In this document: positions 10,728-21,268 of the stretch, one piece after another
How positions within the stretch are numbered: the first letter of the stretch is position 1
Layout: every line of letters starts with the position of its first letter
NCBI GenBank assembly: GCA_025617745.1
Contig: CM046864.1
Location: 744,001-808,000, forward strand
Origin: Heliocidaris erythrogramma
Lineage: Eukaryota > Echinodermata > Echinoidea > Camarodonta > Echinometridae
Length of the DNA: 64,000 bases
Reading direction: 5' to 3'
Program-made: the position numbers and the translations under genes
The notes under the pieces: model-generated
Databases searched by the model: none
The model's input: the letters and a program-made list of their open reading frames with translations, nothing else
What the model was told of the DNA's origin: nothing

Positions 10728-10900
10728 GAGTGGAAACTCAGTATAAAGAGGTCTGATACAACAATATTCCTGATATAACAAGGTGATATTCTGGTCTCAA
10801 CTCTTTATATTCTTTTTTTTTTTAACTGATATAACGAGATTCTGGATTTAACCAGGTAATTTTAATAGTCCCAAGGCCTCGTTATACTAAGTTTCCACCG
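10728..10900. mobile_element. Tc1/mariner-pogo-like MITE (copy 1)
   Basis: It is a 173-bp non-coding element flanked by TA on both sides (10726-10727, 10901-10902). The terminal inverted repeats read gagtggaaactcagtataa on the left and the complement of cctcgttatactaagtttcc on the right. A related MITE sits in the BEL LTRs. Confidence 0.7.
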
Positions 10901-10971
10901 TATATTTAATATTGATTTTTGTTACCACCCTGAATGTAGTGAAAATGTAACGGGCAATTTTCAACCTACAA

Positions 10972-10998
10972 CCCCCCCCCCCCCCCCCCCCCCCCCCC
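10972..10998. repeat. Poly-C tract, copy 1
   Basis: 27 uninterrupted C; copy 2 has 36. Confidence 0.9.
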
Positions 10999-11084
10999 GG
11001 CAGGAAAAAGGGGTATACATCACTACAGTTACAGGTTGATTCCTACTTCTCTACCTTATACATGTAGTTCATTTGACAGAAAAT

Positions 11085-11293
11085 CTATTTCCAATTATTC
11101 CCTCTCTCTCTTTCACCATTTCTTCTCTTGTGCTTTCCCTCCATTTCTCCCTCTTTATGCCCAAAATTCTCCACTTTACACATCTTCCCTCAACTTGTTT
11201 ATCTCTCCCTTTTTCAGTGATTCCTTCCTTTTTCACTATTTCTTCTCTTGTGCTTTCTGTCTCCCTTTCTCCTTCCTTTTGCCCAATATTCTC
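11085..11293. repeat. Pyrimidine-rich ~125-bp minisatellite, truncated by gap
   Basis: These are the first units of the CT-rich repeat seen complete at 36470-36965. The scaffold gap starts inside it, suggesting the array defeated assembly. Overlapping open frames are a by-product of low-complexity DNA. Confidence 0.8.
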
Positions 11294-11793
11294 NNNNNNN
11301 NNNNNNNNNNNNNNNNNNNNNNNNNNNNNNNNNNNNNNNNNNNNNNNNNNNNNNNNNNNNNNNNNNNNNNNNNNNNNNNNNNNNNNNNNNNNNNNNNNNN
11401 NNNNNNNNNNNNNNNNNNNNNNNNNNNNNNNNNNNNNNNNNNNNNNNNNNNNNNNNNNNNNNNNNNNNNNNNNNNNNNNNNNNNNNNNNNNNNNNNNNNN
11501 NNNNNNNNNNNNNNNNNNNNNNNNNNNNNNNNNNNNNNNNNNNNNNNNNNNNNNNNNNNNNNNNNNNNNNNNNNNNNNNNNNNNNNNNNNNNNNNNNNNN
11601 NNNNNNNNNNNNNNNNNNNNNNNNNNNNNNNNNNNNNNNNNNNNNNNNNNNNNNNNNNNNNNNNNNNNNNNNNNNNNNNNNNNNNNNNNNNNNNNNNNNN
11701 NNNNNNNNNNNNNNNNNNNNNNNNNNNNNNNNNNNNNNNNNNNNNNNNNNNNNNNNNNNNNNNNNNNNNNNNNNNNNNNNNNNNNNNNNNNNN
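11294..11793. other. Scaffold gap of exactly 500 N
   Basis: The run of 500 N is an assembly placeholder. Real distance and content are unknown, and any open frame spanning it is meaningless. Confidence 0.99.
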
Positions 11794-11824
11794 CTTAAGA
11801 GATTGACATGAGTTGACATGAATT

Positions 11825-11864
11825 TTAAAGTTGCGATCGATTCGAATCAATCGCAATTCTTTAA
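11825..11864. repeat. 40-bp imperfect palindrome
   Basis: The arms ttaaagttgcgatcgattcg and cgaatcaatcgcaattcttt pair with two or three mismatches. It lies immediately right of the gap. The following 11870-12010 is featureless AT-rich DNA. Confidence 0.6.
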
Positions 11865-12014
11865 AAGACGGGGGCCGGGTATTTAAAACTTCTTTCTTTT
11901 TTTACTTTCTCTTTATATCTGTGTGTCTGTCAAGTGGAAAGGTGTGGGTGAGTGTGAGCTGTGAATGGAATTTTTTTTTATGTATGATAAATGCGACGTA
12001 AATGTGATAAGTTT

Positions 12015-12068
12015 GTAAAATCAGCATTGATTTTCTTATTTACTACATAAATCTATATACCTACCTAT
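12015..12068. repeat. DIRS-associated terminal hairpin repeat, inverted partial copy
   Basis: gtaaaatcagcattgatttt and the following tacataaatctatataccta are the reverse complement of sequence at 12262-12309. It probably marks the opposite terminal repeat of the adjacent DIRS-like element. The 180 bp between them (12080-12250) shows no coding sequence. Confidence 0.5.
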
Positions 12069-12257
12069 CTCTTGACTACGCTAACCCGTTCGAGAACTTA
12101 ACACAAAAGAGTCACAATATTGTGCGCACCCCCGTAATCCTATTGTTCTCCCACTTCGCCACTCATCAGCAGCAATAGGCAACGGCCATCTTCCTCTTTT
12201 GCGAGCAACCCAAAGTAGAAAAACATTTTTACTTGCAAGGCGAGGGAAGGAGGGAGG

Positions 12258-12339
12258 GTCATATAGATTTATATAGCAAATAGGAAAATCAATGCTGATT
12301 TTACAAATTTACTGCAATAAATCATATATACTTACCTAT
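12258..12339. repeat. DIRS-associated terminal hairpin repeat
   Basis: Palindromic block: atagatttatatagcaaata on the left is answered by a taaatcatatatacttaccta arm on the right around an aaaatcaatgctgatttt core. The same block occurs at 14487-14574 at the equivalent place after the second element's recombinase. Confidence 0.65.
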
Positions 12340-12402
12340 TATGCTAGACTAGCACCCACGCAAAAACCGGGTGGCATGTTTTAAGGGAAGAAGGGAACAG
12401 GA

Positions 12403-13560
12403 TTACAAAGAAGACACAGCGGCCTTCAGGGTAGCTGACGCAAAAATTGCCTCACTTGCAGGGACATCCCTAAGGTAGCAAGAAATGAAGGAATTGGGCG
12501 AACGCCAATAGGCAGCCTTCAAAATATTATTAAGCGTCACACCTTGAAACAGAGCCCAAGAGGTGCTGACACTACGATTGTCATGAGCATGGGGCTTACT
12601 ATCTGACAAGAGAGCCTCTGTGCCGGCGGCCCAAATAGCCTCGACAATCCATCTAGAAATGGAATCAAGAGAAGCAGGAGAAAAAGGCTCTCGAGTGATC
12701 ATCTTTGCGACATGTCTTATCAATATACCATTTGAGAGCTCTAACAGGACACCAAACCTTGTCCTCACGCACTGGCGAAAAGTCAGATAGCGGACAAAGA
12801 AAAAGACTCAACAGGGCCAGAAGAAGCCGTCTGATTCTTGGCAATGAAAGAAGCTTTAAGAATCAATCTAACGTCTTTTCTCTCCCAACGAACATGGCCA
12901 GGAGTAAGACAGAGGGCATGAAGGGTACTGCCCCTCTGACCAGAGGCAATGGCTATCAGGAAGAGCGTCTTAACCGTAAGATGGTGAAGCAAAGCCTCAC
13001 CTAACGGTTCGAAAGGAGGCTTGGCTAGGGCTTCTAGGACCCAAGGCAAACTCCAAGACGGGCCCAACTGAGAACGAGGGGGACGTTTCAGAAAGAAAGA
13101 CTGAATCAATCCACTCAACAGCGGGGAATCAGAAATCCCAGAACCTTCCGAAAACCCCGAATGAATGGCGCCGATCGCAGACCGGTAGCCTCGGATAGTA
13201 GAGATGGACCTCCCTTTGTCAAACAGCGAGATTAGAAAATCCGCGATTGAACCAATAGGAGCCTTAGACGGGGTTTGATCCCGCGCTTTACACCATTGGA
13301 AAAAGACTGAAAGACGGGAATTATAAATTTCCCTAGTAGAGACTCTAAGACTGGACATTAAAAAGTCAGCGGCCCTTTTAGAGAGACCTGACTGTCTTGC
13401 AGATTCCCCGACAGGGGCCAAGCAGTCAAATGAAGGGACGCCGGACTGTGGTGAAGAATCCCGGAGAGGAGTTGCGACACCAGATCCGCTCTGAGCGGAA
13501 GAAGGAACGGTTGAGCCACCAGAAGGCTCACTAACTCCGGGAACCAAATCCTCCTGGGCC
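12403..13560 (-). pseudogene. DIRS-like tyrosine recombinase, element 1
   Basis: The minus-strand frames 13901-12783 and 12768-12403 together cover a tyrosine recombinase of DIRS type. The N-terminal SAM-like core includes SRLSVFFQWCK and STIRGYRSAIGAIHSGF. The catalytic part has an Arg in the ASGQRGSTLHAL segment, the H-x-x-R box as AHDNR (about 12572-12592), and a terminal Tyr in FISCYLRD. A frameshift around 12770-12790 separates the Arg from the H-x-x-R part. DIRS elements use this enzyme to integrate a circular cDNA. The upstream RNase H fragment lies in the same direction, matching the RT-RH-YR order of the family. It is dead as drawn. Confidence 0.8.
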
Positions 13561-13624
13561 AAAAAAGGAGCTATTACAAGCACCCGAGCCCGATCTTCCC
13601 TGATCTTCTGCAAGACTCGCGGGA

Positions 13625-14460
13625 TCAGCTGGAAGGGAGGAAAGGCAAATCCTCGAAAGCATCCAGAGCCCAAGCCTCCCGATCGCGAACACCGGAACAG
13701 TACTTCGGAAGCTGGTGGTTCAGAGCTGACGCAAACAGGTCCACTTCCAGTGGGCCCAGGCAACTGTAAATGCGGGAAAAGACCTCTGGATGGAGTTTCC
13801 ATTCTGATGGAAGACACCTGCCCCGGGATAGAAAATCCGCAATGAGGTTTTCCTGACCGGGGTTGAAAGAGGCAACGGGCATGATTGCCATGTGACGACA
13901 CCGGGTGGCAGAACGATTGATATAAGCCGCCACTGTGACATTGTCCGTGAGGATCAGAACTGAACGACTGATAAGTCGATTTCTGAAGTGAAGCAGGGTT
14001 AAGAAGACTGCCATGAATTCCAGGACATTGATATGGGGGTAGAGTCCCGAGAAGAGACCAATCCCCCGAAACCGTGCTGCCGTTGCAATGCCCGCCCCAC
14101 CCCAGCCGAGAGGCGTCCGTCGAAACCGAGATCGACGGGGGTACGGAAGGACTTCGTCCAACAGGAGAGAAGGGACTTGATTTCTACTGGTACTGGAATC
14201 CAGACCAAGAGAGAATCCTTTGTAAAACCTGAGGAGATCCCTCTGAAAAGGCCTCATAGGGAGCCGGCAATCCTCAAGAACATCGACTAGACTGGCTAGA
14301 TAACATAAGAACTGAAGCCACTGTCTGGCCCTGACCTATCTGGCCAGAATGAGCTTGCGAGCCGCAGAGACAATAGTCAGAATCCTGTCTCGACTGGGCC
14401 GAGCTAATTGATTCCGAAAGTCTAACACAGCCCCAGAACAGTAAAATCAGGAGCAAGGAG
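13625..14460 (-). pseudogene. DIRS-like RT end and RNase H, element 1
   Basis: The minus strand encodes the RT C-terminus (MRPFQRDLLRFYKG) and the DIRS-type RNase H. The RNase H contains LGWGGAG, HINVLEFMAVFLTLLHF, LILTDNVTVAAYINR and NLIADFLSRG, followed by the characteristic EVDLFASALNHQLPKYCSG. Frame changes occur around 14000-14130, where neighbouring frames alternate. The N-terminal RT and gag are missing, so this is a 5'-truncated copy. It runs directly into the recombinase relic at 12403-13560. Confidence 0.8.
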
Positions 14461-14486
14461 CAAGGAGTAGGGTAGGAGGGTGGGAC

Positions 14487-14574
14487 ATAGGTAGGTACAT
14501 AGATTTATATAGCAAATAATAAAATCAGTTCTGATTTTACTGATTTACTACAATAAATCAATGTACCTACCTAT
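14487..14574. repeat. 88-bp DIRS terminal hairpin
   Basis: ataggtaggtacatagattt is mirrored by aaatcaatgtacctacctat, with the core taaaatcag-tt-ctgatttta in the middle, so the whole block folds on itself. It lies between DIRS-like elements 1 and 2 and matches 12258-12339. Confidence 0.75.
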
Positions 14575-14578
14575 TTTG

Positions 14579-15825
14579 CTAGACCAGCACAGATTCAAAT
14601 GGGGGGCATGTCCCAGGAGAAAGGTCAACAGGAACCCAAGGATGACGTTGCAGCTTGCAACATCTTGTTAGAAAAGACTCTTCAACTGTCAGAACATCTT
14701 TTAAATAAACAGATGTGAAGGACGTGGAGGAGCGCCAGTAGGCTGCCCTCATAATGTCCACTAGGGGCACCCCTTGGAAAAGAGCACAAGAGGCACTGAT
14801 GCCCCTGGTATCGTGAGCACGGGGCTTCCCATCACTCAATAGGGCCTCCGACCCAGCTGCCTGGATCGCTTCTCTGGAAGCGGGGGAAAAGGGCTCTCGA
14901 GTGATGACAAAAAGCTGATCACCCTTACGAAGAGTCTTAGTCCCATCTAAATACCATTTCAAGGCCCTCAACGGACACCAGACCTTATCCTCCTGCACTG
15001 GGGAATGGTCCGACAGCGGTCTAAGAAAAATCTCAACTGGTCCAGAGGAAGCAGTCTGATTTTTGGCAATAAAGGAGGTCTTGGGTATAAGTCGCACACC
15101 ATGGTTCTCCCAACGGATTTGACCCGGTGTGATACACAGAGCATGAAGAGTACTTCTATTGAAGAGTACTTCTCCTCTGTGCAGAAGAGTACTTCTCCTC
15201 TGTGCAGAATCAATAACAACTAAAAACAGCGTCTTGACCGTTAAATGGTGAAGGGACGCTTTACCCAACGGTTCAAAAGGTGGCTTCGCAAGCACGTCAA
15301 GGACCTTGGGTAGACTTCAAGAAGGAGTCAGGCTACGAGTTGATGGACGCTGAAAGAAGAACGAGCGAGTCAACCTAGCCAAAAGAAGGGAGTTGAAGAC
15401 TCCCGAACCATCAGCAAAACCAACGTGGACGGCGGCAATAGCCGAACGATAGCCACGTATGGTTGAAATCGATCTACCCTTATCGAAAAGGGAGATCAAA
15501 AATCGGCAATAACACCAATAGGGGCTTCACGTGGCGAGACACCCTGATTCTCGCACCAAGAAAAGAAGGCCCCTAGACGAGAGTTGTAGAGATCTCTAGT
15601 GGAGTCTCTACGGCTTCTCATTACAAACTGGGAGGCCCTCTCGGAGAGCCCCGAGTTTCTGGCGTCTTCCCCAACAACGGCCAGGCAGTCAAGTGGAGGA
15701 CCGCTGGGCGTTGATGAACAATCCCCGATAGGGGTTGAATTATCAAATCCTCCCTGAGAGGAAGGGGAAATGGCTGGCCGGCCAGGAGACTCAGCAGATC
15801 TGGAAACCAATGTATCGCTGGCCAA
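14579..15825 (-). pseudogene. DIRS-like tyrosine recombinase, element 2
   Basis: This is a second, related recombinase on the minus strand, running from about 15825 to 14579. The N-terminal core has NSRLGAFFSWCE and STIRGYRSAIAAVHVGF. The catalytic boxes are QRRST / RSTLHAL, AHDTR (about 14806-14822) and FTSVYLKD. Damage: a frameshift near 15497, an in-frame TGA at about 15317-15319 where element 1 has Trp, and a tandem micro-duplication at about 15140-15210 that adds extra residues right at the catalytic Arg segment. Its upstream part is separated from the RNase H fragment by a 962-bp foldback insertion (15827-16788). Confidence 0.8.
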
Positions 15826-16256
15826 TCCCTGATAGCAGAAAGTGTTAAAAAATGACGTGATATTTACGTCGTGGTTTTCGTCTTTTTTACGTCCTGTAAT
15901 TACGTCAATAAGACGACAACTTGCACCAACGCAAGACGTCAAGAGAACGTCTTATTTTGACGTCATCTCTACGTCTTCATTCCTCTTCCCTGATAGCAGA
16001 AAGTGTTAAAAATTACGTGATATTTACGTCGTGGTTTTCGTCTTTTTTACGTCCTGTAATTACGTCAATAAGACGACAACTTACACCAACGCAAGACGTC
16101 AAGAGGACGTCTTATTTTGACGTCATCTCTACGTCTTGTACACCGTAAAAACTAAAGTGCTACTTTTAGGGGCATGTATAGTGACTGCACCTGAAATGCT
16201 GTTTATAGCACTTGTAGTGTGCTAATTTACCAGCAAAAAAAAAAAAAAAATGTGAC

Positions 16257-16318
16257 CGTGGCGAGCCTCGAACCAGGTTCCGCTGATTGGGAGGCGCTGA
16301 CGTTACCGATGGACTAAC
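16257..16318 (-). other. tRNA-like segment, left arm of nested MITE
   Basis: On the minus strand there is an A-box-like gttagtccatcggtaacgtc and a box-B-like ggttcgaggct, with an anticodon-like region cgcctcccaatc between them. It is tRNA-derived; a functional cloverleaf is not supported. Confidence 0.45.
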
Positions 16319-16430
16319 AAATGCTTCTTGCAATCCAGTTTAGTCATGGGTGTCAAATAGATAACATGAACTATGTGGTGTCGTAAATTCACTATGTAAC
16401 AATATGATCTGCTCTAAATCGTACAATGTG

Positions 16431-16490
16431 AGTTAGTCTAGCGGTAATGCCAGCAATTCTCGATCAGCGGACCCTGGTTCGAAGCTCGCC
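16431..16490 (+). other. tRNA-like segment, right arm of nested MITE
   Basis: A-box-like gttagtctagcggtaatgcc and box-B-like ggttcgaagct lie on the plus strand, diverging from the partner at 16257-16318. Confidence 0.45.
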
Positions 16491-16788
16491 CAAATCATTT
16501 TTTTGTGAATGTTTAGCAGTTTAAGGAGCCTGTCCAGCTCCCGTGAAAGTGCTGAAATAGCACGCTGTGTGCATTCAAAAGCACTCTGAGTGCAGTCCCT
16601 ATGCATGCCCTCAAAAAGTGCTCAGCACTTCAGTTTTTGCAGTGTACAGATGACGTCAAAATAAGACGTCCTCTTGACGTCTTGCGTTGGTGCAAGTTGT
16701 CGTCTTATTGACGTAATTACAGGACGTAAAAAAGACGAAAACCACGACGTAAATATCACGTAATTTTTACCACTTTCTGCTATCAGGG

Positions 16789-17295
16789 ATGTGGGGCTAT
16801 CAACAAGAGGCGAGCCCCGTCCTCCTTGACCTTCCTCAAGACCTGAAGGATCAGAGGAATGGGGGGGGGGGGGGGGCAGCGTACCCCCGGATAGCTCCCC
16901 CAATGGAGGGAAAAGGCATCCATCGCCCATGCCTCCTGATCCCGAACCCCCGAGCAATACCTCGGGAGTCGGTGATTGAGGGTGGAGGCGAACAGATCGA
17001 TCTCCAGAGGACCCCACACCTCTTGGAAAAGAGCAAACACCTCTGGATGAAGAGTCCACTCTGACGGGAGGCATTTGCCCCGAGACAGAAAATCCGCGAT
17101 CAGATTGTCCTGACCGGGAATGTAGGAGGCTACAGGAATAATGTTCATAGACCGGCACCACCTCCACAACTGGGCAGCTAAGGTGTTCAGAGAGGAAAAC
17201 CGAGTGCCGCCTTGGCGATTCATGTAGGCAGCTACTGTGACATTGTCCGTAAGAACGAGTACAGTGCGACCAACAAGACCGGGCCTGAAATGATG
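16789..17295 (-). pseudogene. DIRS-like RNase H fragment, element 2
   Basis: Minus-strand frame with LTDNVTVAAYMNRQGGTRF, NIIPVASYIPGQDNLIADFL and the family-specific EIDLFASTLNHRLPRYCSG. It is directly continued beyond the foldback insertion by the recombinase relic. Homology stops near 17295, so RT and gag are absent. A G run at 16861-16876 interrupts the downstream linker. Confidence 0.8.
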
Positions 17296-17299
17296 AATT

Positions 17300-17935
17300 A
17301 TTGGTTCATGTGCAACAGCGACCTGAATGTCAGCTTGAAGAAGCTTTCAAGCAGCTGCCTTCCATCTGCATACACATATAAGTGTAGCCAGTGGACACAG
17401 GGAGGCCATGCCCCCTCCCCCAACCCCGTCTGTGCCCCTTTTTTCAAAAATCCACGAGACCAACATTGCCCGGTTAGACAGACAGTGTCGATTGCAAGAT
17501 ACATGTATGTCACAGAGTTGCCAATTTTTGTTTGATTGACTACAAAAATTCTTATTGCTTGTCCGATTGCCTTTAAGGTTAAATTTCCTTTTAAGTTCGA
17601 TTTCTTCATTTTCTCATAATTCAATACAGGCTAACTGATACTCATATGTAACTGTTGTTTTTAAGACATAACTCTTTTGTTATGTTTTTTTAAGTGGCAC
17701 GACATTTGACGTTTGCCATTCTAAATTTTGTGCTAGACCAATGTACTTCATTTACCTTTGAGGTCCACTGCAACCCAAATGCAAGTTCATTTCAGTTGAT
17801 GTGCAGGGATGCATACAACTCATATTCTTGTTAGTTTCATTGTAGTGTTTTTTCCGTTATCTCATTGAATATTTTGTCTGTTTGGTCATACATTGGCCTA
17901 GAAAATAATTATTTAATATATTTTTTGAAATTCAT
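17300..17935. other. Unannotated spacer
   Basis: I see no gene, repeat structure or motif that I can support here; short open frames on both strands lack family signatures. Confidence 0.5.
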
Positions 17936-18258
17936 TTTAAATTTCATACGGTAGTACAACAAATTCAGAAAATGCTGTGGTACATAATGTACAGTATAAT
18001 CAATGACATACAGTTGTACTGGTGCATAATCAAAATGCTGGATCTGTTGCATATGTTTCCAACGAAGACCATGTTGAAAGGTCCGATTGAATCATTTTGA
18101 ATGCCCTTTCAATTCACACTGGGATTCACTTAAAAAGGCCTGAACATGACCATGAATAATATCCTGTTACTTCTATGACACATCTTCAAAAAACTGTTGC
18201 TGATTCATGCTGAAACATTTCTTGCAACAAAACTGCATGCTTCACTCTTTACCATCAC
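17936..18258 (-). pseudogene. Truncated tandem relic of the adjacent transposase-like gene
   Basis: Minus-strand blocks resemble two separate parts of the gene at 18262-20683. 18020-18250 matches the region around 20080-20310 (for example gaaacatttcttgcaacaaaac versus gaaacatttcttgctacaaaac). 17936-17985 matches the gene's 3' end around 18262-18310 (cggtagtacaacaaattc versus ccgtagtacaacacatttc). It is therefore a diverged second copy with a large internal deletion. Confidence 0.6.
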
Positions 18259-18261
18259 AAT

Positions 18262-20683
18262 TTATAATATGTGATACCGTAGTACAACACATTTCGAAAA
18301 TTGTGTGGTATAGATACACAGCGGGTGATGATCATGAAGTTCCGTAACTTTCACTATTCGGAGTTTATGTGCAACCTTGGAAACAGCATACGCATGAATA
18401 TGCTGAACATAGTCCACCGTTTCCATTCGTTCATACACCAAGTACACTACTCCTGCAATGATAAGGGAGGTACTGATAACTCCAAACCTATAAAGAGCAT
18501 CATCTTTATCCAGGACAACAGCAGACCCTGATGTGTACCATATGTCATTATATGCTACCTTCTTTGCCATATACACTGTTTCAGAATAACCAACTAAAGT
18601 CATCACAAGTTGCTGCATTTCTTTTGACAACTCTCTCACATGATAGAGTTTACCTCCAGAGTGTTCCACCGTATCTGAAGTTAAGAAGCTCTCCTTTGTT
18701 GATCTGTGCCATGCCTGGATGTATTCGTGCCTCTCTGCAAGAGTGCGAGTGAGATTTTTTCTGTTTTGTCCCCCACGATATTTGTTTGAAGGTAAAATGT
18801 TTGCCTTCAAACCTCAATGTCCAACAGTGCACAAGAGGGCCAAATTCCATCATCATTTGTGGGTAGTGTAATAGATAGTGGAATTTTGGTTTCATTGTTA
18901 TGTCTTCATATTCCCCATAGTACCTTGTATCGAAAAGCTCTATAAGAAAAGGTAAGAAGTCAGTCATGCCTTTGTTCACAACTGGTGCTGTGCAGTACTC
19001 TACTATATCAAGAAGCAAGAGTAATACTAACCACCTTTCATCAGTACATGGAACTGTGTGTCCGACCATAATGGGAAGGAGGCGTAGTAGGCACCATGCT
19101 TGTGCAGCAGTCTGTTTGACTTTGAATGTGCCCAAGACAGAAGACATTGGACTGGGCTTGTTCTTCACATCACTATCACCATACGGAAATGTGTGGATGA
19201 TGTTGTTGAAGCATTGCAAAGTAAAGTAACCTTGCTCAACACAATGTTTGACAGTTAACTGAAACACTTCAGGGATAATCCCTTCAAACAGATCATGGGC
19301 AATATCACCTGCCAAACCATCTGTTACATGAAAGTACTGTAGTTGATTGAAAGGAGAATCTTTCTTGAGTCCATACACACTAGCCAGATTAGGATTCTCA
19401 TCAATGTTTTCAAGCTGCTGCCTACATGTATATGCCTCTTTTGTCCTAGTCTGCAGTTTGTCAAGGTTGAGGTGGAGCTTAAGACTTCCTGATGTTACAT
19501 TACACCATCTACAAACACGCCCACTATTGAAATGTGTTTGATATCCACCAATCATATGTGCACCTAAATTGTCTGCACTAATAAATGAAACTGTACCATA
19601 CAATGTGTGAGCTACATCATCCTTCATAATATCAACACCTACAGATTCCAAGGTCTGAATGTCCCGCAACAGTGGTGCTAATATTACATCCAAAGTGTAT
19701 TTCTGTATATGGGATGCCAAGCACAAAGTTGCAAGTTGTATCACATGAAATTTTGACCTATGCTTTGGAGAAATGTTGCCCAAGATGAAATAGACAGCAG
19801 CAAATTTCATCTGCTTGACTTTATTCCCCAGCGGGTTGGCCACACAGAACTCGTCGAAATACAGTTGAATTTGAATTGCCATGTCCTTTGTAGAAAACAA
19901 ATCATTTTGTTTGAAGTTAATTCCATCACAGAAATCCCCCAATGTGTCATTCACAGACGAATGGCTATTATATACTTCTGCAAAGACATCTTCTTGCTTC
20001 AGCAAAGCTTTAACGGTATCTATAACAGATACATACTGAAATGTCTCATCTTCTCCCTTTACATTTTGCCCCAAGACATATTCCTCTGGTTGAACATAAT
20101 CAAAATGCTCTGTTGCATATTTTTCTAACGAAGACTGTGTGGAGAGGTCATTGAATGCCCTTTCATACTGGGATTCATTTAAAAGACCTAACTGGTTCAA
20201 TGCTTCTTGTTCAATACCATTTTCCTGCATAATATCCTTTACCTCTGCTGACACATCTTCACGAAAACCTTTGATGATATCTGAAACATTTCTTGCTACA
20301 AAACTGCATGCTTCACTGGATGTTTTATGTTCTTCTCTTAAACCTAACAGAAGAGCATCCACTTCATGATTCACATCAATTTCTACAGCATCATCTTCAA
20401 GCCCATTTTGAAAGGGTCCATCATTAATGCCTTCATTATCTCTTAAATCATTAACTACTGCTGGGTTTGGATCTTGAATGCATCGTGCAGTACAATGTTC
20501 CATCCAAAATTCTGAGTGTTTGGATTTAATATGTCTTAAATACTGTCTACTAGTATTGTGCAACTTCTTACAACCATTAATATCACAGTGAAAAGGGGTT
20601 TCATTGTGACGATGCCTATAGTGTTTAATGAGTGTTAAAAATCTCTGTGTGGTAAACATACAAATACTACATGTAAATCTCAT
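18262..20683 (-). CDS. C2H2/transposase-like protein with one frameshift
   Basis: A single uninterrupted exon of 677 codons starts at 20683 and is followed, after a one-base frame change near 18780-18795, by about 170 further codons to a stop at 18262. Residues 1-60 hold two C2H2 fingers (CSIC...H, CDINGC...H). The middle has SADNLGAHMIGGYQ and a CRWC pair near residue 390, then HDLFEGIIPEVF and a region around LVHCWTLRFEGKH, which straddles the frame change and continues as KNLTRTLAERHEYIQAW. The DNLG..GG / CR.C / RFE.KH..FK / KN...T.A.RH combination is, from memory, typical of a multicopy intronless family in invertebrates and fish regarded as transposon-derived. I cannot name the superfamily securely. 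The long open frame argues for recent activity or function; the frame change may be real or a base-calling error. Confidence 0.65.
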
Positions 20684-20689
20684 AATGTC

Positions 20690-21120
20690 TTAATAAATTG
20701 ATATCTTTGTGAGGAAAAAAATCTACAGCATGTTTACTTGCAAGTACATGTACAGAACATTCATCTAAATCTCAATATTTCTAAACCATGCCAATAATCG
20801 AATGCAAGAGTTAATGGGATAGTTAATAATCCAGTAAATAATCATATTCTCCATCCTCCATCAGGAGATCAGCATCTTACCTGTTAATGTTCAAAGAAAA
20901 AAATGTGACCGTAACAATGGAGCATGAAAATTCATCCAGTATTACAGGTTCTAAAATTACTTAACTTTCACATGGTCAACTCCAATTTATTGTCATTTGC
21001 AAAAATTATAGCCAGAATAATGCTTTTCCAAATTTCGTATTAATATTTCAAGAAAAACAGTACTCCTGCAATTTACCCAAGGAAAAACAAAATCTAACCT
21101 TGGTTTATTCATTAATCATT
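20690..21120. other. AT-rich flank of the transposase-like gene
   Basis: This is upstream of the minus-strand start codon. There is no clear terminal inverted repeat, promoter motif or further gene. Confidence 0.4.
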
Positions 21121-21123
21121 TAT

Positions 21124-21268
21124 ATAATATTGACTGGCCTTGAGGGGGACATCAAAAAATGTTGCCCGCAACAGAATCATATTGCACCGAGTCGAAGACG
21201 AGGGCAATATGTTTCTTCTAAGGGCAACATTATAGATATGCCCCGAAAGTATAGCCAGTCAATATTAT
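21124..21268. repeat. 145-nt nested hairpin element
   Basis: Outer perfect 15-bp arms ataatattgactggc / gccagtcaatattat enclose a gttgccc/gggcaac stem, which in turn encloses catattgc/gcaatatg. The whole block folds into one long hairpin, like a small foldback MITE. A hairpin RNA is possible but not shown. Confidence 0.7.

Larger units (their letters stand above)
2937..11293. repeat. Duplicated 8.3-kb segment, copy 1
   Basis: This stretch matches 28361-36682 almost base for base, with scattered substitutions, homopolymer length changes and small indels. Its left edge is the Helitron-like terminus. Its right edge is the scaffold gap, so its true end is unknown. It contains the same ordered set of relics as copy 2. 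It may be a genuine segmental duplication or an allelic haplotype retained by the assembler. Confidence 0.9.
16141..16644. mobile_element. MITE nested in the foldback element
   Basis: Terminal inverted repeats caccgtaaaaactaaagtgc and the complement of gcacttcagtttttgcagtg are bounded by TA on both sides. It carries two divergent tRNA-like segments (16257-16318 minus, 16431-16490 plus) as part of its inverted arms, plus an A run near 16235. No protein frame. Confidence 0.7.
15827..16788. mobile_element. ACGT-rich foldback element inserted in DIRS element 2
   Basis: The termini read ccctgatagcagaaagtg on the left and its complement on the right (ending 16788). The left arm is present twice in tandem (15827-15980 and 15988-16138) and the right arm once, inverted (16651-16788). 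The nearer left and right arms differ at only a few positions over about 138 bp. Each arm carries about eight ACGT tetramers, including tgacgtca. The DIRS coding sequence resumes on both sides, showing it is an insertion. It has no coding capacity. Confidence 0.8.

Noticed and set aside
11036-11856. Frames of 187-256 codons spanning the N gap
   Set aside because: Most codons are N; the remainder is CT-rich minisatellite.
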